A DNA stretch of 64,000 bases from Spirochaetales bacterium (GTDB lineage Bacteria; Spirochaetota; Spirochaetia; DSM-2461). Shown piece by piece: positions 9,899 to 16,801 of the stretch. How positions within the stretch are numbered: the first letter of the stretch is position 1; each line of letters begins with the position of its first letter. The stretch covers positions 124,001 through 188,000 of the forward strand of contig JAQQAP010000037.1 in assembly GCA_028533045.1 (NCBI GenBank), read 5' to 3'. A program made the translations under genes and the position numbers. The notes under the pieces were generated by a model, which searched no databases, was not told the DNA's origin, and saw nothing but the letters and a program-made list of their open reading frames with translations.

Positions 9899-10646
9899 TG
9901 TCTATTAACCTCACTTCTTCCAGATAAACAGCTCCAAAGCGGCGCATATGGTAATCTTCGATGTAATCTACCTTAAAACCGGCTTTACTCAGATCTTTTT
10001 TAATTTTCTCTCGGGATGAGCCCGAATTGAGTAGCCCGTAAAAAGTCGGAGCCAGTTGACGTGCCTCAGAAGAGAGACGTCTGTTACGGGAGCTTAAAGC
10101 CAAGCCATCCTTCTCACGTATGAGCGGGCAGGGCACAATCTCCGTTTCAAGAAAAAAGGTTTGTGCCATTTCTTTAATGAGTAGGTACTGCTGGTAGTCT
10201 TTTTCCCCAAAGTAGGCTTTCTGTGCTCCCCCAATATTGAGAAGCTTCATAACAACTGTTAATACACCGTCGAAATGTCCCGGTCTAGCGGCACCACAAA
10301 GAATTTGAGAAAGTTTGTTTTCCCGGCAGCTATAGCGGTAATTGTCCCGGTAAAGCTCCTCATAGGCTGGGGAGAAAAGATAGTCAACCTTTAAGTCTTC
10401 AAGGATTTTGATATCTTCCTCATAGGAGGAAGGATAATTATTCAAATCTTCCCGATTATCAAACTGTGTGGGGTTAAGAAAGATACTGACTAAAGTTCGG
10501 TCATTGTCTTTAAGGGATTCTTTGAATAATGAAGCGTGCCCTTCATGTAAAGCTCCCATGGTAGGGACAAAGCCCAAGCTTAATCCCTCACTTTTGAGTT
10601 GGGAGAGTTCCTTTTTCCACTCTTTCACGGAATTGAATATTTTCAT
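9882..10646 (-). CDS. panC: Pantothenate synthetase (pantoate-beta-alanine ligase)
   Basis: This 254-residue enzyme joins pantoate and beta-alanine using ATP. FVPTMGALHEGHASLF carries the class I nucleotidyl-transfer HIGH-like motif, followed by FLNPTQFDN, YFGEKDYQQ and LALSSRNRRLS (KMSKS-equivalent). It is somewhat shorter than the usual ~280 residues, but the C-terminal EVRLIDN motif is present, so it is complete. Its start overlaps the last base of panB and its end overlaps coaBC. Confidence 0.95.
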   Translation of the reverse strand: MKIFNSVKEWKKELSQLKSEGLSLGFVPTMGALHEGHASLFKESLKDNDRTLVSIFLNPTQFDNREDLNNYPSSYEEDIKILEDLKVDYLFSPAYEELYRDNYRYSCRENKLSQILCGAARPGHFDGVLTVVMKLLNIGGAQKAYFGEKDYQQYLLIKEMAQTFFLETEIVPCPLIREKDGLALSSRNRRLSSEARQLAPTFYGLLNSGSSREKIKKDLSKAGFKVDYIEDYHMRRFGAVYLEEVRLIDNVPLR

Positions 10647-11437
10647 TATTTGTAGCTCTCCTTAATAGAAGGGAAGCTTCCTTCCCGAACCTCACGGCAA
10701 TAATTTTCTACCCCTTTTACTATTTGAGCGGCACCATTACTAAAGGAACGAACGAATTTGGGGAGGGGTCCCCTCGTTTCTCCCAGGAGATCCTGAATCA
10801 CAAGCACCTGGCCGTCCACCTCCTTTCCGGCTCCAATGCCTATTACAGGAATGGTCAGTTTTTCGGTGATCTTCTTCGCCAGAGAACGGGGAACACACTC
10901 AAGAACCAGAGCAAAGCAGCCGGCTTCCTCTAGCGACAGGGCTTCTGTAAGAATCTGTTCTGCCGCCAAAGCCTCTTTTCCCTGAACCCGATAGCCCCCC
11001 ATCCCGTTAACCGACTGGGGAGTCAGCCCCAGATGGCCCATGACGGGAATACCGGCAGGTACCATCGCTTTTACTGCCTCAAGAACAACTGAATCGCCCC
11101 CTTCCAGCTTTACAGCCGAAGCCCCGGCTTTTAGGAGTTCTCCCGCCGCTGCGAGGGTTTCTTTGGGGCCTTTACGGTAGGAGAGAAAAGGGAGGTCCCC
11201 AATAAGGAATATATTCTTGTTACCCCGGCGTACCGCTGCCGTATGGGCAGCCATAAGGGGAATATCCGCTTTAAGGGTGTTGTTGAATCCGTATATCGTC
11301 ATGGCTACGCTGTCACCAACCAAAACGGCATCAACCGAGGTTTCATCCAGTAGGGAAGCTGTTGTTGCGTCGTAGCAAGTTACCAGAGTGATTTTTCTCC
11401 GGTCCTGTTTATATTTAGCAAAATCGAGAATTGTCAT
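10646..11437 (-). CDS. panB: 3-methyl-2-oxobutanoate hydroxymethyltransferase
   Basis: This 263-residue enzyme transfers a hydroxymethyl group from methylene-THF to ketoisovalerate, giving ketopantoate. Signatures are VTCYDATTASLLDE, DAVLVGDSVAM, GDLPFLSY, GHLGLTPQSVN, IGIGAGKEVDGQVLVIQDLL. Asp and Glu ligands of the catalytic Mg are in place. It is the second gene of the operon, 19 bp after the DUF2520 gene. Confidence 0.96.
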   Translation of the reverse strand: MTILDFAKYKQDRRKITLVTCYDATTASLLDETSVDAVLVGDSVAMTIYGFNNTLKADIPLMAAHTAAVRRGNKNIFLIGDLPFLSYRKGPKETLAAAGELLKAGASAVKLEGGDSVVLEAVKAMVPAGIPVMGHLGLTPQSVNGMGGYRVQGKEALAAEQILTEALSLEEAGCFALVLECVPRSLAKKITEKLTIPVIGIGAGKEVDGQVLVIQDLLGETRGPLPKFVRSFSNGAAQIVKGVENYCREVREGSFPSIKESYK

Positions 11438-11456
11438 TGTACTAATTTCCTATTAG

Positions 11457-12161
11457 TTAATTGAAAATGGGGTCAGAATAATAGGCCTTTTCAAAGGCCT
11501 CATAAATTCCCGCCCAAGTCTTGCCTAGGGCCGCCTTGTTCCTTTCCATCGTATTTCTGTCATTCCGAACCAAAGGGCCGCTTAATCCCTCTTTTCCAGG
11601 GCTTAAGCAGGCTGAGGTGGTCTGTCTAAGATAGGGGACCAATATTTCTGAAGGAAGATTCAGTTCATCGGAAAAGACAGAGTTAGCCTTGTGCCAGAGG
11701 AGGGTAGTGAAATTGCCGCCCATAACGCACCAGCTGTGGTAAAGAGACTTCAGTTCTTTTTTTATACGATAGTGAGGGTTTGGCCATTGGGGAAAAAGAT
11801 CGCTCCATTCCGGGCAGTCCTCATCGAGTACAAAGGGAATCTGCCTATACTTTTCAAGGGAAAACAACTCTTCCGGAAAAGTCATAAGCGGATGACAGCC
11901 GCTTACTCCGTCGAAGCTGTTTGCCCCGGAGAGATGGACGACCCTTTTGCCGGAATCCTTAAAGTGCCGGGCCATTTCTTCTATGGCCCCGTCGGAAACG
12001 GCGAGGATGATAACATCGCAGGCAGCCAGCTTGGCTGCGGGAGGAGAATTGTCCTGTTTTCTGTTCCAATTTACAGAAGGAATGCGGGAAAGATGAAAAT
12101 ATTCCCGCAAATGGGATGCCAATCGGCCGCTGCCGACAATCCCGTAGTAATGAGTTTTCAT
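11457..12161 (-). CDS. Rossmann-like / DUF2520 oxidoreductase, candidate ketopantoate reductase
   Basis: This 234-residue protein has an N-terminal NAD(P)-binding Rossmann fold (YGIVGSGRLASHL, then IILAVSDGAIEEMA) and a C-terminal helical DUF2520 domain (SLYHSWCVMGGNFTTLLWHKA), together like a small 6PGDH-type dehydrogenase. It is the first gene of an operon that otherwise holds panB, panC, coaBC, coaX and panD but no panE. By position it is the best local candidate for the reduction of ketopantoate to pantoate. That function is inferred from context only; IlvC elsewhere in the genome could do the job instead. An SD-like AGGACAGG precedes the ATG. Confidence 0.8.
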   Translation of the reverse strand: MKTHYYGIVGSGRLASHLREYFHLSRIPSVNWNRKQDNSPPAAKLAACDVIILAVSDGAIEEMARHFKDSGKRVVHLSGANSFDGVSGCHPLMTFPEELFSLEKYRQIPFVLDEDCPEWSDLFPQWPNPHYRIKKELKSLYHSWCVMGGNFTTLLWHKANSVFSDELNLPSEILVPYLRQTTSACLSPGKEGLSGPLVRNDRNTMERNKAALGKTWAGIYEAFEKAYYSDPIFN

Positions 12162-12188
12162 GGTACCTGTCCTTAAAGATCAAGTCCT

Positions 12189-12202
12189 GAGCCATATGGC
12201 TC
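12189..12202. repeat. 14-bp perfect palindrome upstream of the CoA operon
   Basis: GAGCCATATGGCTC lies 28 bp upstream of the first CoA-operon gene, inside its presumed 5' leader. A perfect 14-bp palindrome there could be an operator or a small hairpin. No regulator can be assigned. Confidence 0.4.
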
Positions 12203-12287
12203 GCTTGTTTGAATTTTTGCTTTCCACATCATCAATGAATACGAGTCTTTAAGGGATCACGTTTCATCCGATTTAAGAAGCAGTAAA

Positions 12288-12316
12288 ATCTTGAAGGAAA
12301 GCGGGGGATTAGTCAA
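12288..12316 (-). promoter_or_regulatory. Possible promoter of the pantothenate/CoA operon
   Basis: On the minus strand TTGACT (12311-12316) and CAAGAT (12288-12293) are 17 nt apart. The -10 match is poor (3 of 6), so this is tentative. It would give a leader of about 120 nt containing the 14-bp palindrome. The rest of the stretch between the DUF2520 gene and the thrS promoter shows nothing else I can support. Confidence 0.3.
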
Positions 12317-12416
12317 GGGCTCTTTCCTTTAAGCGGAAAATCCCATAGAGCGAGTCTTCATCCTCTATCTCTTTAAATCTTTTAGGGATATACAGGCCTA
12401 TTTGTTTGGGTAAATC

Positions 12417-12445
12417 TTGACATTTCTGTCCTATATTCGTAAATT
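12417..12445 (+). promoter_or_regulatory. thrS leader promoter
   Basis: TTGACA (12417-12422) is a perfect -35 box. TAAATT (12440-12445) follows after 17 nt as a 4-of-6 -10 box. The start point would be near 12452, just upstream of the structured T-box leader. Confidence 0.6.
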
Positions 12446-12451
12446 ACGATT

Positions 12452-12758
12452 AAGGCACAGACGGAGACGATTAAGTTCACCCCACGTCCCAGAGAGGTCT
12501 TCCGGACCGGTTATACCGGCAGGCTGGAAGAAGACTGACGCAGGAGTTCCGAAAACCCCTCCCGAGCCGCACGCCGAAAGTTCCCCTTAGACGGGAGTTG
12601 AGTAGACCGTGCCGTTACCCCGCGACAAGGGGGAGCTAAGTGCGCCGGGGAGCGAGACACTGTCTCCGGCGAATGAAGGTGGTACCGCGGAGAGCCGTTG
12701 CGTTCTTCGTCCTTTGTTAGTTTATACCAAGGACGAGGAAGGAGACGGCTCTTTTTTT
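12452..12758 (+). promoter_or_regulatory. T-box riboswitch leader of thrS
   Basis: The hallmark T-box sequence AAGGTGGTACCGCG lies at 12676-12689. It is followed by CGTCCTT (12708-12714), which can pair with AAGG to form the antiterminator bulge that captures the uncharged tRNA acceptor end. Upstream, a stem III hairpin (CGCCGG pairing with CCGGCG) ends just before the T-box. A stem I region carries an AGAGAG bulge at about 12492-12497 and an internal GAAA-ACC stretch, where ACC at 12555-12557 could be the Thr specifier codon. The specifier assignment is tentative because the base after it is not the usual purine. An intrinsic terminator at 12692-12758 competes with the antiterminator. The element should raise thrS expression when tRNA-Thr is uncharged. 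Confidence 0.9.
12692..12758 (+). terminator. Conditional intrinsic terminator of the T-box leader
   Basis: GAGCCGT (12692-12698) pairs with ACGGCTC (12745-12751). The stem continues through the CGTCCTT and AAGGACG segments and is followed by seven T. It shares CGTCCTT with the antiterminator, so the two folds exclude each other. Confidence 0.88.
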
Positions 12759-12810
12759 GTCCTGTCGGGATGTTTGAAGAAGGCTTCAAACCCTCCCGTT
12801 GGAGGTACGT

Positions 12811-14577
12811 ATGGCAGAACTGTCATCAAAAGAAAAGAAAAAATTGGAAAAGTTGGCCACCATGCGCCACTCCATGGCCCACGTGATGGCCGCAGGAGTA
12901 ATCAAGCTTTTCCCGGAAGCGAAAATCGCCATTGGCCCGTCCATCGAAAACGGGTTCTACTACGACTTCGACTTGCCCCGTCAGCTTAATCCGGAAGACC
13001 TGGAAGTGATCACCGAAAACATGAAGGAGATCATCAAGGAGAACCACAAGATCGAGCGGGAAGAGGTCAGCCGAGCCAAAGCTCTGGAACTGTTTGCTGA
13101 TCAGCCCTACAAGGTGGAGTTGATCAATGAACTCCCCGAGGACGAGGTTATCTCCCTTTACCATTTGGGCGACATTTTTACCGACCTTTGCCGGGGACCC
13201 CACGTGGAAGAAACCTCCCGGCTCAACGCTCAGGGATTCAAACTCCTCTCCATCGCCGGTGCTTATTGGCGGGGTGATGAAAAGCGTCCTATGTTGCAGA
13301 GAATCTACGCCACCGCCTTTGGCGATCCTAAACAGCTTAAGGCTCATTTGGAACATCTTGAAGAGCTGAAGAAGCGTGACCACAGAAGAATCGGTAAGGA
13401 TCAGGATCTCTTTTCCCTTCATGAAGACGCCGGCCCCGGACTGGTTTACTGGCACCCCAAGGGGGGCCGGATGCGCGTGGCCATAGAGGATTTCTGGCGG
13501 GAAGAGCACTATAAAAACGGTTACGACATCGTATTTACTCCCCACGTAGGAAAGAGCTGGCTCTGGGAAACCTCGGGTCACCTGGATTTCTACAAGGAGA
13601 GCATGTACCAGCCCATGGATATGGACAAGGCCGACTACTACTGTAAGCCCATGAACTGTCCCTTCCACATTATGATGTACAACGAAGGGAAAAAGTCCTA
13701 CCGCGACCTGCCCCTCCGTTGGGCCGAGCTGGGAACGGTTTACCGCTATGAAAAGTCCGGTACCCTCCACGGTTTGAGCCGAGTGCGGGGCTTTACCCAG
13801 GACGATGCCCACATCTTCTGTACTCCCGCCCAGATGGATGATGAGATCTCCGAAGTACTCCGATTCAGCCTGTACATGCTCAAGAGCTTCGGATTCCAGG
13901 AAATCTCAGCCTACCTCAGTACTCGACCGGAAGGTAAGTGCGTAGGTGAGGAGGCCGATTGGAATTCAGCCCAGGAAGCCCTCCAGGCGGCTATTGAGAA
14001 GGAAGGACTGGACTTCAAGGTGGACGAAGGAGGTGGCGCTTTCTACGGACCCAAGATCGACCTCAAGGTAAAGGATACCATGGGCCGTGAGTGGCAGCTT
14101 TCCACTATTCAGTTTGACTTTAATCTGCCCGAACGTTTCGACATGACCTTTGTGGACACCGACGGTAAGGAAAAGCGACCCTACATGGTTCACCGGGCTC
14201 TACTCGGTTCTATTGAGCGGTTCTTTAGCGTGATGCTGGAAAACTACGGCGGGGCTTATCCCGTTTGGCTCTGTCCCATTCAGGTTCAGGTAATTCCCGT
14301 GGGCCACAACTTTGACGATTATGCTAATGATGTTTGGAAGAAGATGCGTGCCGCCGGTTTTAGGGCGGAGAAAGATCTGGGCGACGACAGAATGAACGCC
14401 AAGATCCGGGAAGCTCAGAATCAGAAAATCCCCTACATGGTAGTTCTGGGAGCCAAAGAGCAGGAAGAGGGCAAGGTGAGTATCCGAACCCGATCGGGCG
14501 AACAGATTAACGGTCTGACCCTGGATGAGGCTATCAAGCTGATTCAGGAAAAGATTGACGCCAAGGAGATGCCCTAA
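12811..14577 (+). CDS. thrS: Threonyl-tRNA synthetase lacking the TGS domain
   Basis: This 588-residue class II synthetase charges tRNA-Thr. The start is the ATG at 12811, 5 nt after GGAGG; a TTG at 12799 is in frame but less likely. The protein begins directly in the editing domain (MRHSMAHVM, and DLCRGPH with the zinc/editing Cys and His), followed by the catalytic core (GPGLVYWHPKGG, CKPMNCPFH zinc Cys, RVRGFTQDDAHIFC, YGPKIDLKVKD, RPYMVHRALLGSIERF) and the C-terminal anticodon-binding domain (VWLCPIQVQVIPV). The ~60-residue N-terminal TGS domain of the E. coli type is absent. Expression is controlled by the T-box leader. Confidence 0.97.
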   Translation: MAELSSKEKKKLEKLATMRHSMAHVMAAGVIKLFPEAKIAIGPSIENGFYYDFDLPRQLNPEDLEVITENMKEIIKENHKIEREEVSRAKALELFADQPYKVELINELPEDEVISLYHLGDIFTDLCRGPHVEETSRLNAQGFKLLSIAGAYWRGDEKRPMLQRIYATAFGDPKQLKAHLEHLEELKKRDHRRIGKDQDLFSLHEDAGPGLVYWHPKGGRMRVAIEDFWREEHYKNGYDIVFTPHVGKSWLWETSGHLDFYKESMYQPMDMDKADYYCKPMNCPFHIMMYNEGKKSYRDLPLRWAELGTVYRYEKSGTLHGLSRVRGFTQDDAHIFCTPAQMDDEISEVLRFSLYMLKSFGFQEISAYLSTRPEGKCVGEEADWNSAQEALQAAIEKEGLDFKVDEGGGAFYGPKIDLKVKDTMGREWQLSTIQFDFNLPERFDMTFVDTDGKEKRPYMVHRALLGSIERFFSVMLENYGGAYPVWLCPIQVQVIPVGHNFDDYANDVWKKMRAAGFRAEKDLGDDRMNAKIREAQNQKIPYMVVLGAKEQEEGKVSIRTRSGEQINGLTLDEAIKLIQEKIDAKEMP

Positions 14578-14583
14578 GGCTTT

Positions 14584-15312
14584 ATGAATGAAGGTTCTCC
14601 CTATGGGTGGCTGGTTTTTGCCGCCCTGGGTTTAGGATTGTTCCTGTCCTCTCTGGTCAGGAAAGACCGCAGCCGGCTCTGGCTTATGGCGGGATTCTCC
14701 CTTTTTATCCTTGCCCTGGGGGGAGCCTTCATTTTTACCGACTTTATTGTTCCCGGTTTCGTGGTAGACCGGCTGCTTCCTTTCTATATCCCCCTAACCC
14801 TGTTTTTCTTTGCCGCTTCCTGGCGATTGGCCGTTCTGGGCCCTTTTCTTATCTTTTTGGGATCACTCATACCTATTATTTGGGGTTCTTCGGGAAATTA
14901 CGCCGTTGAGAAGGGGATCTATCCTGTAAAAATTACCTGTTTCCCCGCAACGGCGGACGGGCGCAGTTACAATGTGGTTTATGCCGACGGCCGGGAGTCC
15001 ACCGTGAGCGGCTGTGGGGATTATCTTGTAATAGAACGGGTGAATTGGGATTGGCGACTCTTCTTTATGACCCAGCGGGAATATCCCCTGGGATTTTCCG
15101 AACCGCCTCGCAATGATGACTCCCTGGTTATGGAGTTACAACCGGTCCCACTTACCCTTGATCAACCCAAAATCAGCGACCGGCCGGGAATGTGGCTCAG
15201 TTCCACCATGATCGGACCGATTCGTGAAGAGCCTTTTTATACCTGGTGGCTCGTGCGGGACGGGCATGGGGAGTTGGTTTTGACATCGTTGAATCCCGGG
15301 GTTTTGGAATAG
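14584..15312 (+). CDS. Membrane protein of unknown function
   Basis: I do not recognise the family. The 242-residue product has about four hydrophobic helices in the first 120 residues (roughly 8-22, 33-52, 63-80, 84-103), followed by a ~130-residue soluble part (from about NYAVEKGIYPVKITCF) rich in beta-type sequence. The start lies 6 bp after the thrS stop, so it may ride on the thrS transcript. It ends in TAG only 6 bp before the RHS fragment, which is in the same reading frame. Confidence 0.65.
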   Translation: MNEGSPYGWLVFAALGLGLFLSSLVRKDRSRLWLMAGFSLFILALGGAFIFTDFIVPGFVVDRLLPFYIPLTLFFFAASWRLAVLGPFLIFLGSLIPIIWGSSGNYAVEKGIYPVKITCFPATADGRSYNVVYADGRESTVSGCGDYLVIERVNWDWRLFFMTQREYPLGFSEPPRNDDSLVMELQPVPLTLDQPKISDRPGMWLSSTMIGPIREEPFYTWWLVRDGHGELVLTSLNPGVLE

Positions 15313-15318
15313 GGGCTT

Positions 15319-16014
15319 ATGTTTTATACGGGCAAACAGTGGGATGAGGATGCTCAGCTCTATTACTTCAATGCTCGGTGGTATGATCCGGAGACGGCCA
15401 GGTTTATGACTGAGGACCCGATTAAGGACGGGATGTTGTGGTTTGCTTATTGTGGGAATAATCCTTTGAAATATACTGACCCGACTGGGCTTGAGACTGA
15501 TGCTGACAGTGATGATCCCTATGCAATGGGGGAATCTAATATTGATGATACGGATGATCCGACTCCTACAAATCCTGATTCTGATGCTATTAATTATAAT
15601 GAATTTGATGGGCCAATAGTTGAGCTGACTCCTTTTGATCCAAAAGATGATCACTGTGATATAAATTCTTGGAATCAAGCAATTGAACAAGGTTATGACC
15701 CAAGAACACCTAGTGGAGAGTCGTGGGATGGGAATATATTAACCGCAGATGATATTGCATCACTTTATCCTAATAAAGCTGATAAGCCACCTGAAGGAAC
15801 AGCAGGATATGGCTTTATTGATAATAATGGTGATAAAGTTGTAGATCATGTAATGTTTTATGACAATACGGATATAGATGCTAATAAGTACACGGCTTAT
15901 GATAGTGATGGTAAAGAAGACCAGTTTGAAAATACATGGGATATGAGTGGAACTACTGTTGAAAACGGCACTTTTGCTCCATTAGATGAACTTGATGAAT
16001 GGTTCAGGATATAA
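15319..16014 (+). CDS. RHS core C-terminus with variable tip (orphan fragment, possible toxin)
   Basis: Residues 1-58 match the end of an RHS-repeat core: YTGKQWDEDAQLYYFNARW, DPETARFMTEDP, then the terminal DPTGL. The thousands of upstream bases of a full rhs gene are missing. After DPTGL comes a 170-residue variable tip coded by AT-rich DNA unlike the genes before it. In RHS proteins this tip is normally the polymorphic toxin. It contains Cys113 and His177 (GDKVVDHVMFYDN), faintly like an NlpC/P60-type Cys-His pair, but this is speculation. The next gene starts 3 bp after the stop and may encode the immunity protein. The fragment could also be a relic of a larger rhs gene. Confidence 0.75.
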   Translation: MFYTGKQWDEDAQLYYFNARWYDPETARFMTEDPIKDGMLWFAYCGNNPLKYTDPTGLETDADSDDPYAMGESNIDDTDDPTPTNPDSDAINYNEFDGPIVELTPFDPKDDHCDINSWNQAIEQGYDPRTPSGESWDGNILTADDIASLYPNKADKPPEGTAGYGFIDNNGDKVVDHVMFYDNTDIDANKYTAYDSDGKEDQFENTWDMSGTTVENGTFAPLDELDEWFRI

Positions 16015-16017
16015 ATT

Positions 16018-16653
16018 ATGAAAAAAATAGCTCTTATGATTATTATGTGCATCTCATTTTTCTCTTTTGCTGAAGATGTAAAGTTAGAATATCATTTCTC
16101 TGATGGTTCAATAGAAGTTAAAACTGTTAATTCAAATTTAGATGAATTGTACATTTACAAAACGAATACAACGAAGGTTCTTGGACTCGATCAGTTAAAA
16201 AATTTAAACACTATTATTATAAATAGAGCGCACTATTTAAAAGACTATTCTTTTCTCTCAGATGCTAAAAACCTTGAAGTTCTGGTTCTCATTTTTGCAG
16301 AAACGAATAGTTTTGAATTTCTAACAGATTTAGAGCAATTGAAAGCATTGATTGTTCAGTCTTCAAAAATAAATAATTATGATATTGATCTTTCTAATAA
16401 TAATGTCATGGAATACTTAGAGCTTTCTAATTGTAATTTATTAGAGCCACTAAACATTACAGGTTTTCCTTGTTCTTTAAGTTTGATTAATTATGCATAT
16501 AATTCAATTTCAGATTTTTTCCCTGATAGCTGTAATTGTTATGATTTAATTCTAAGTGGGAATCCTATTGCTGAACATATTGTAAACGATCATGTTATCA
16601 CTAGCAGTGAATCTAGTATTATACCAGATCAATATCGTCGGTTTTTACAATGA
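16018..16653 (+). CDS. Secreted leucine-rich-repeat protein, candidate immunity protein
   Basis: This 211-residue product begins with a clear signal peptide (MKKIALMIIMCISFFSFA). Degenerate leucine-rich repeats follow (LDQLKNLNTIIIN, AKNLEVLVLIFAE, LEQLKALIVQSS, NVMEYLELSNCNL, CYDLILSGNPIAE). The DNA is strongly AT-rich compared with flanking genes. It lies 3 bp behind the RHS tip gene and 28 bp before an attC-like site. A gene right after an RHS tip is usually its immunity gene, and a periplasmic LRR protein would fit a toxin acting in the periplasm. No family assignment can be made from reading alone. Confidence 0.65.
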   Translation: MKKIALMIIMCISFFSFAEDVKLEYHFSDGSIEVKTVNSNLDELYIYKTNTTKVLGLDQLKNLNTIIINRAHYLKDYSFLSDAKNLEVLVLIFAETNSFEFLTDLEQLKALIVQSSKINNYDIDLSNNNVMEYLELSNCNLLEPLNITGFPCSLSLINYAYNSISDFFPDSCNCYDLILSGNPIAEHIVNDHVITSSESSIIPDQYRRFLQ

Positions 16654-16680
16654 TATGATTTTTTTCTATGAAGAATGTAA

Positions 16681-16742
16681 AAGTAACGATGCTGTTGAAG
16701 CTGAACCATCATTCTGCTGGTCAGCTTAATTTTTCGTTACTC
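16681..16742. mobile_element. Integron attC-like recombination site
   Basis: Outer arms AGTAACGA (16682-16689) and TCGTTACT (16734-16741) are perfectly complementary and hold the invariant AAC and GTT triplets of attC R boxes. Inner arms TTGAAGCTGAACCA (16695-16708) and TGGTCAGCTTAA (16718-16729) pair, leaving exactly two extra bases, the G in TTGAAG and an A in GAACCA. These extrahelical positions match those of class 1 attC sites such as the aadA type. Unpaired spacers of 7-8 and 6 nt separate the arms, as in attC. The R' heptamer GTTACTC departs from GTTRRRY. No integrase gene is in the window. Confidence 0.65.
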
Positions 16743-16749
16743 CCCCCCC

Positions 16750-16783
16750 AAAAAAAAAGCCCCGAACCGACCGGCCCGGGGCT
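16750..16783 (-). terminator. Terminator of the iron alcohol dehydrogenase gene
   Basis: On the minus strand AGCCCCG and CGGGGCT form a GC-rich stem followed by nine T. It lies 20-50 bp after the stop codon of the dehydrogenase gene. Confidence 0.85.
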
Positions 16784-16801
16784 CATCCTCACTTAAGAGT
16801 C

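Noticed and set aside
15300-15330. Stop-codon read-through joining the membrane protein to the RHS fragment
   Set aside because: The frames match and only one TAG intervenes, but an ATG follows at once, no read-through context is seen, and the two products have unrelated compositions.
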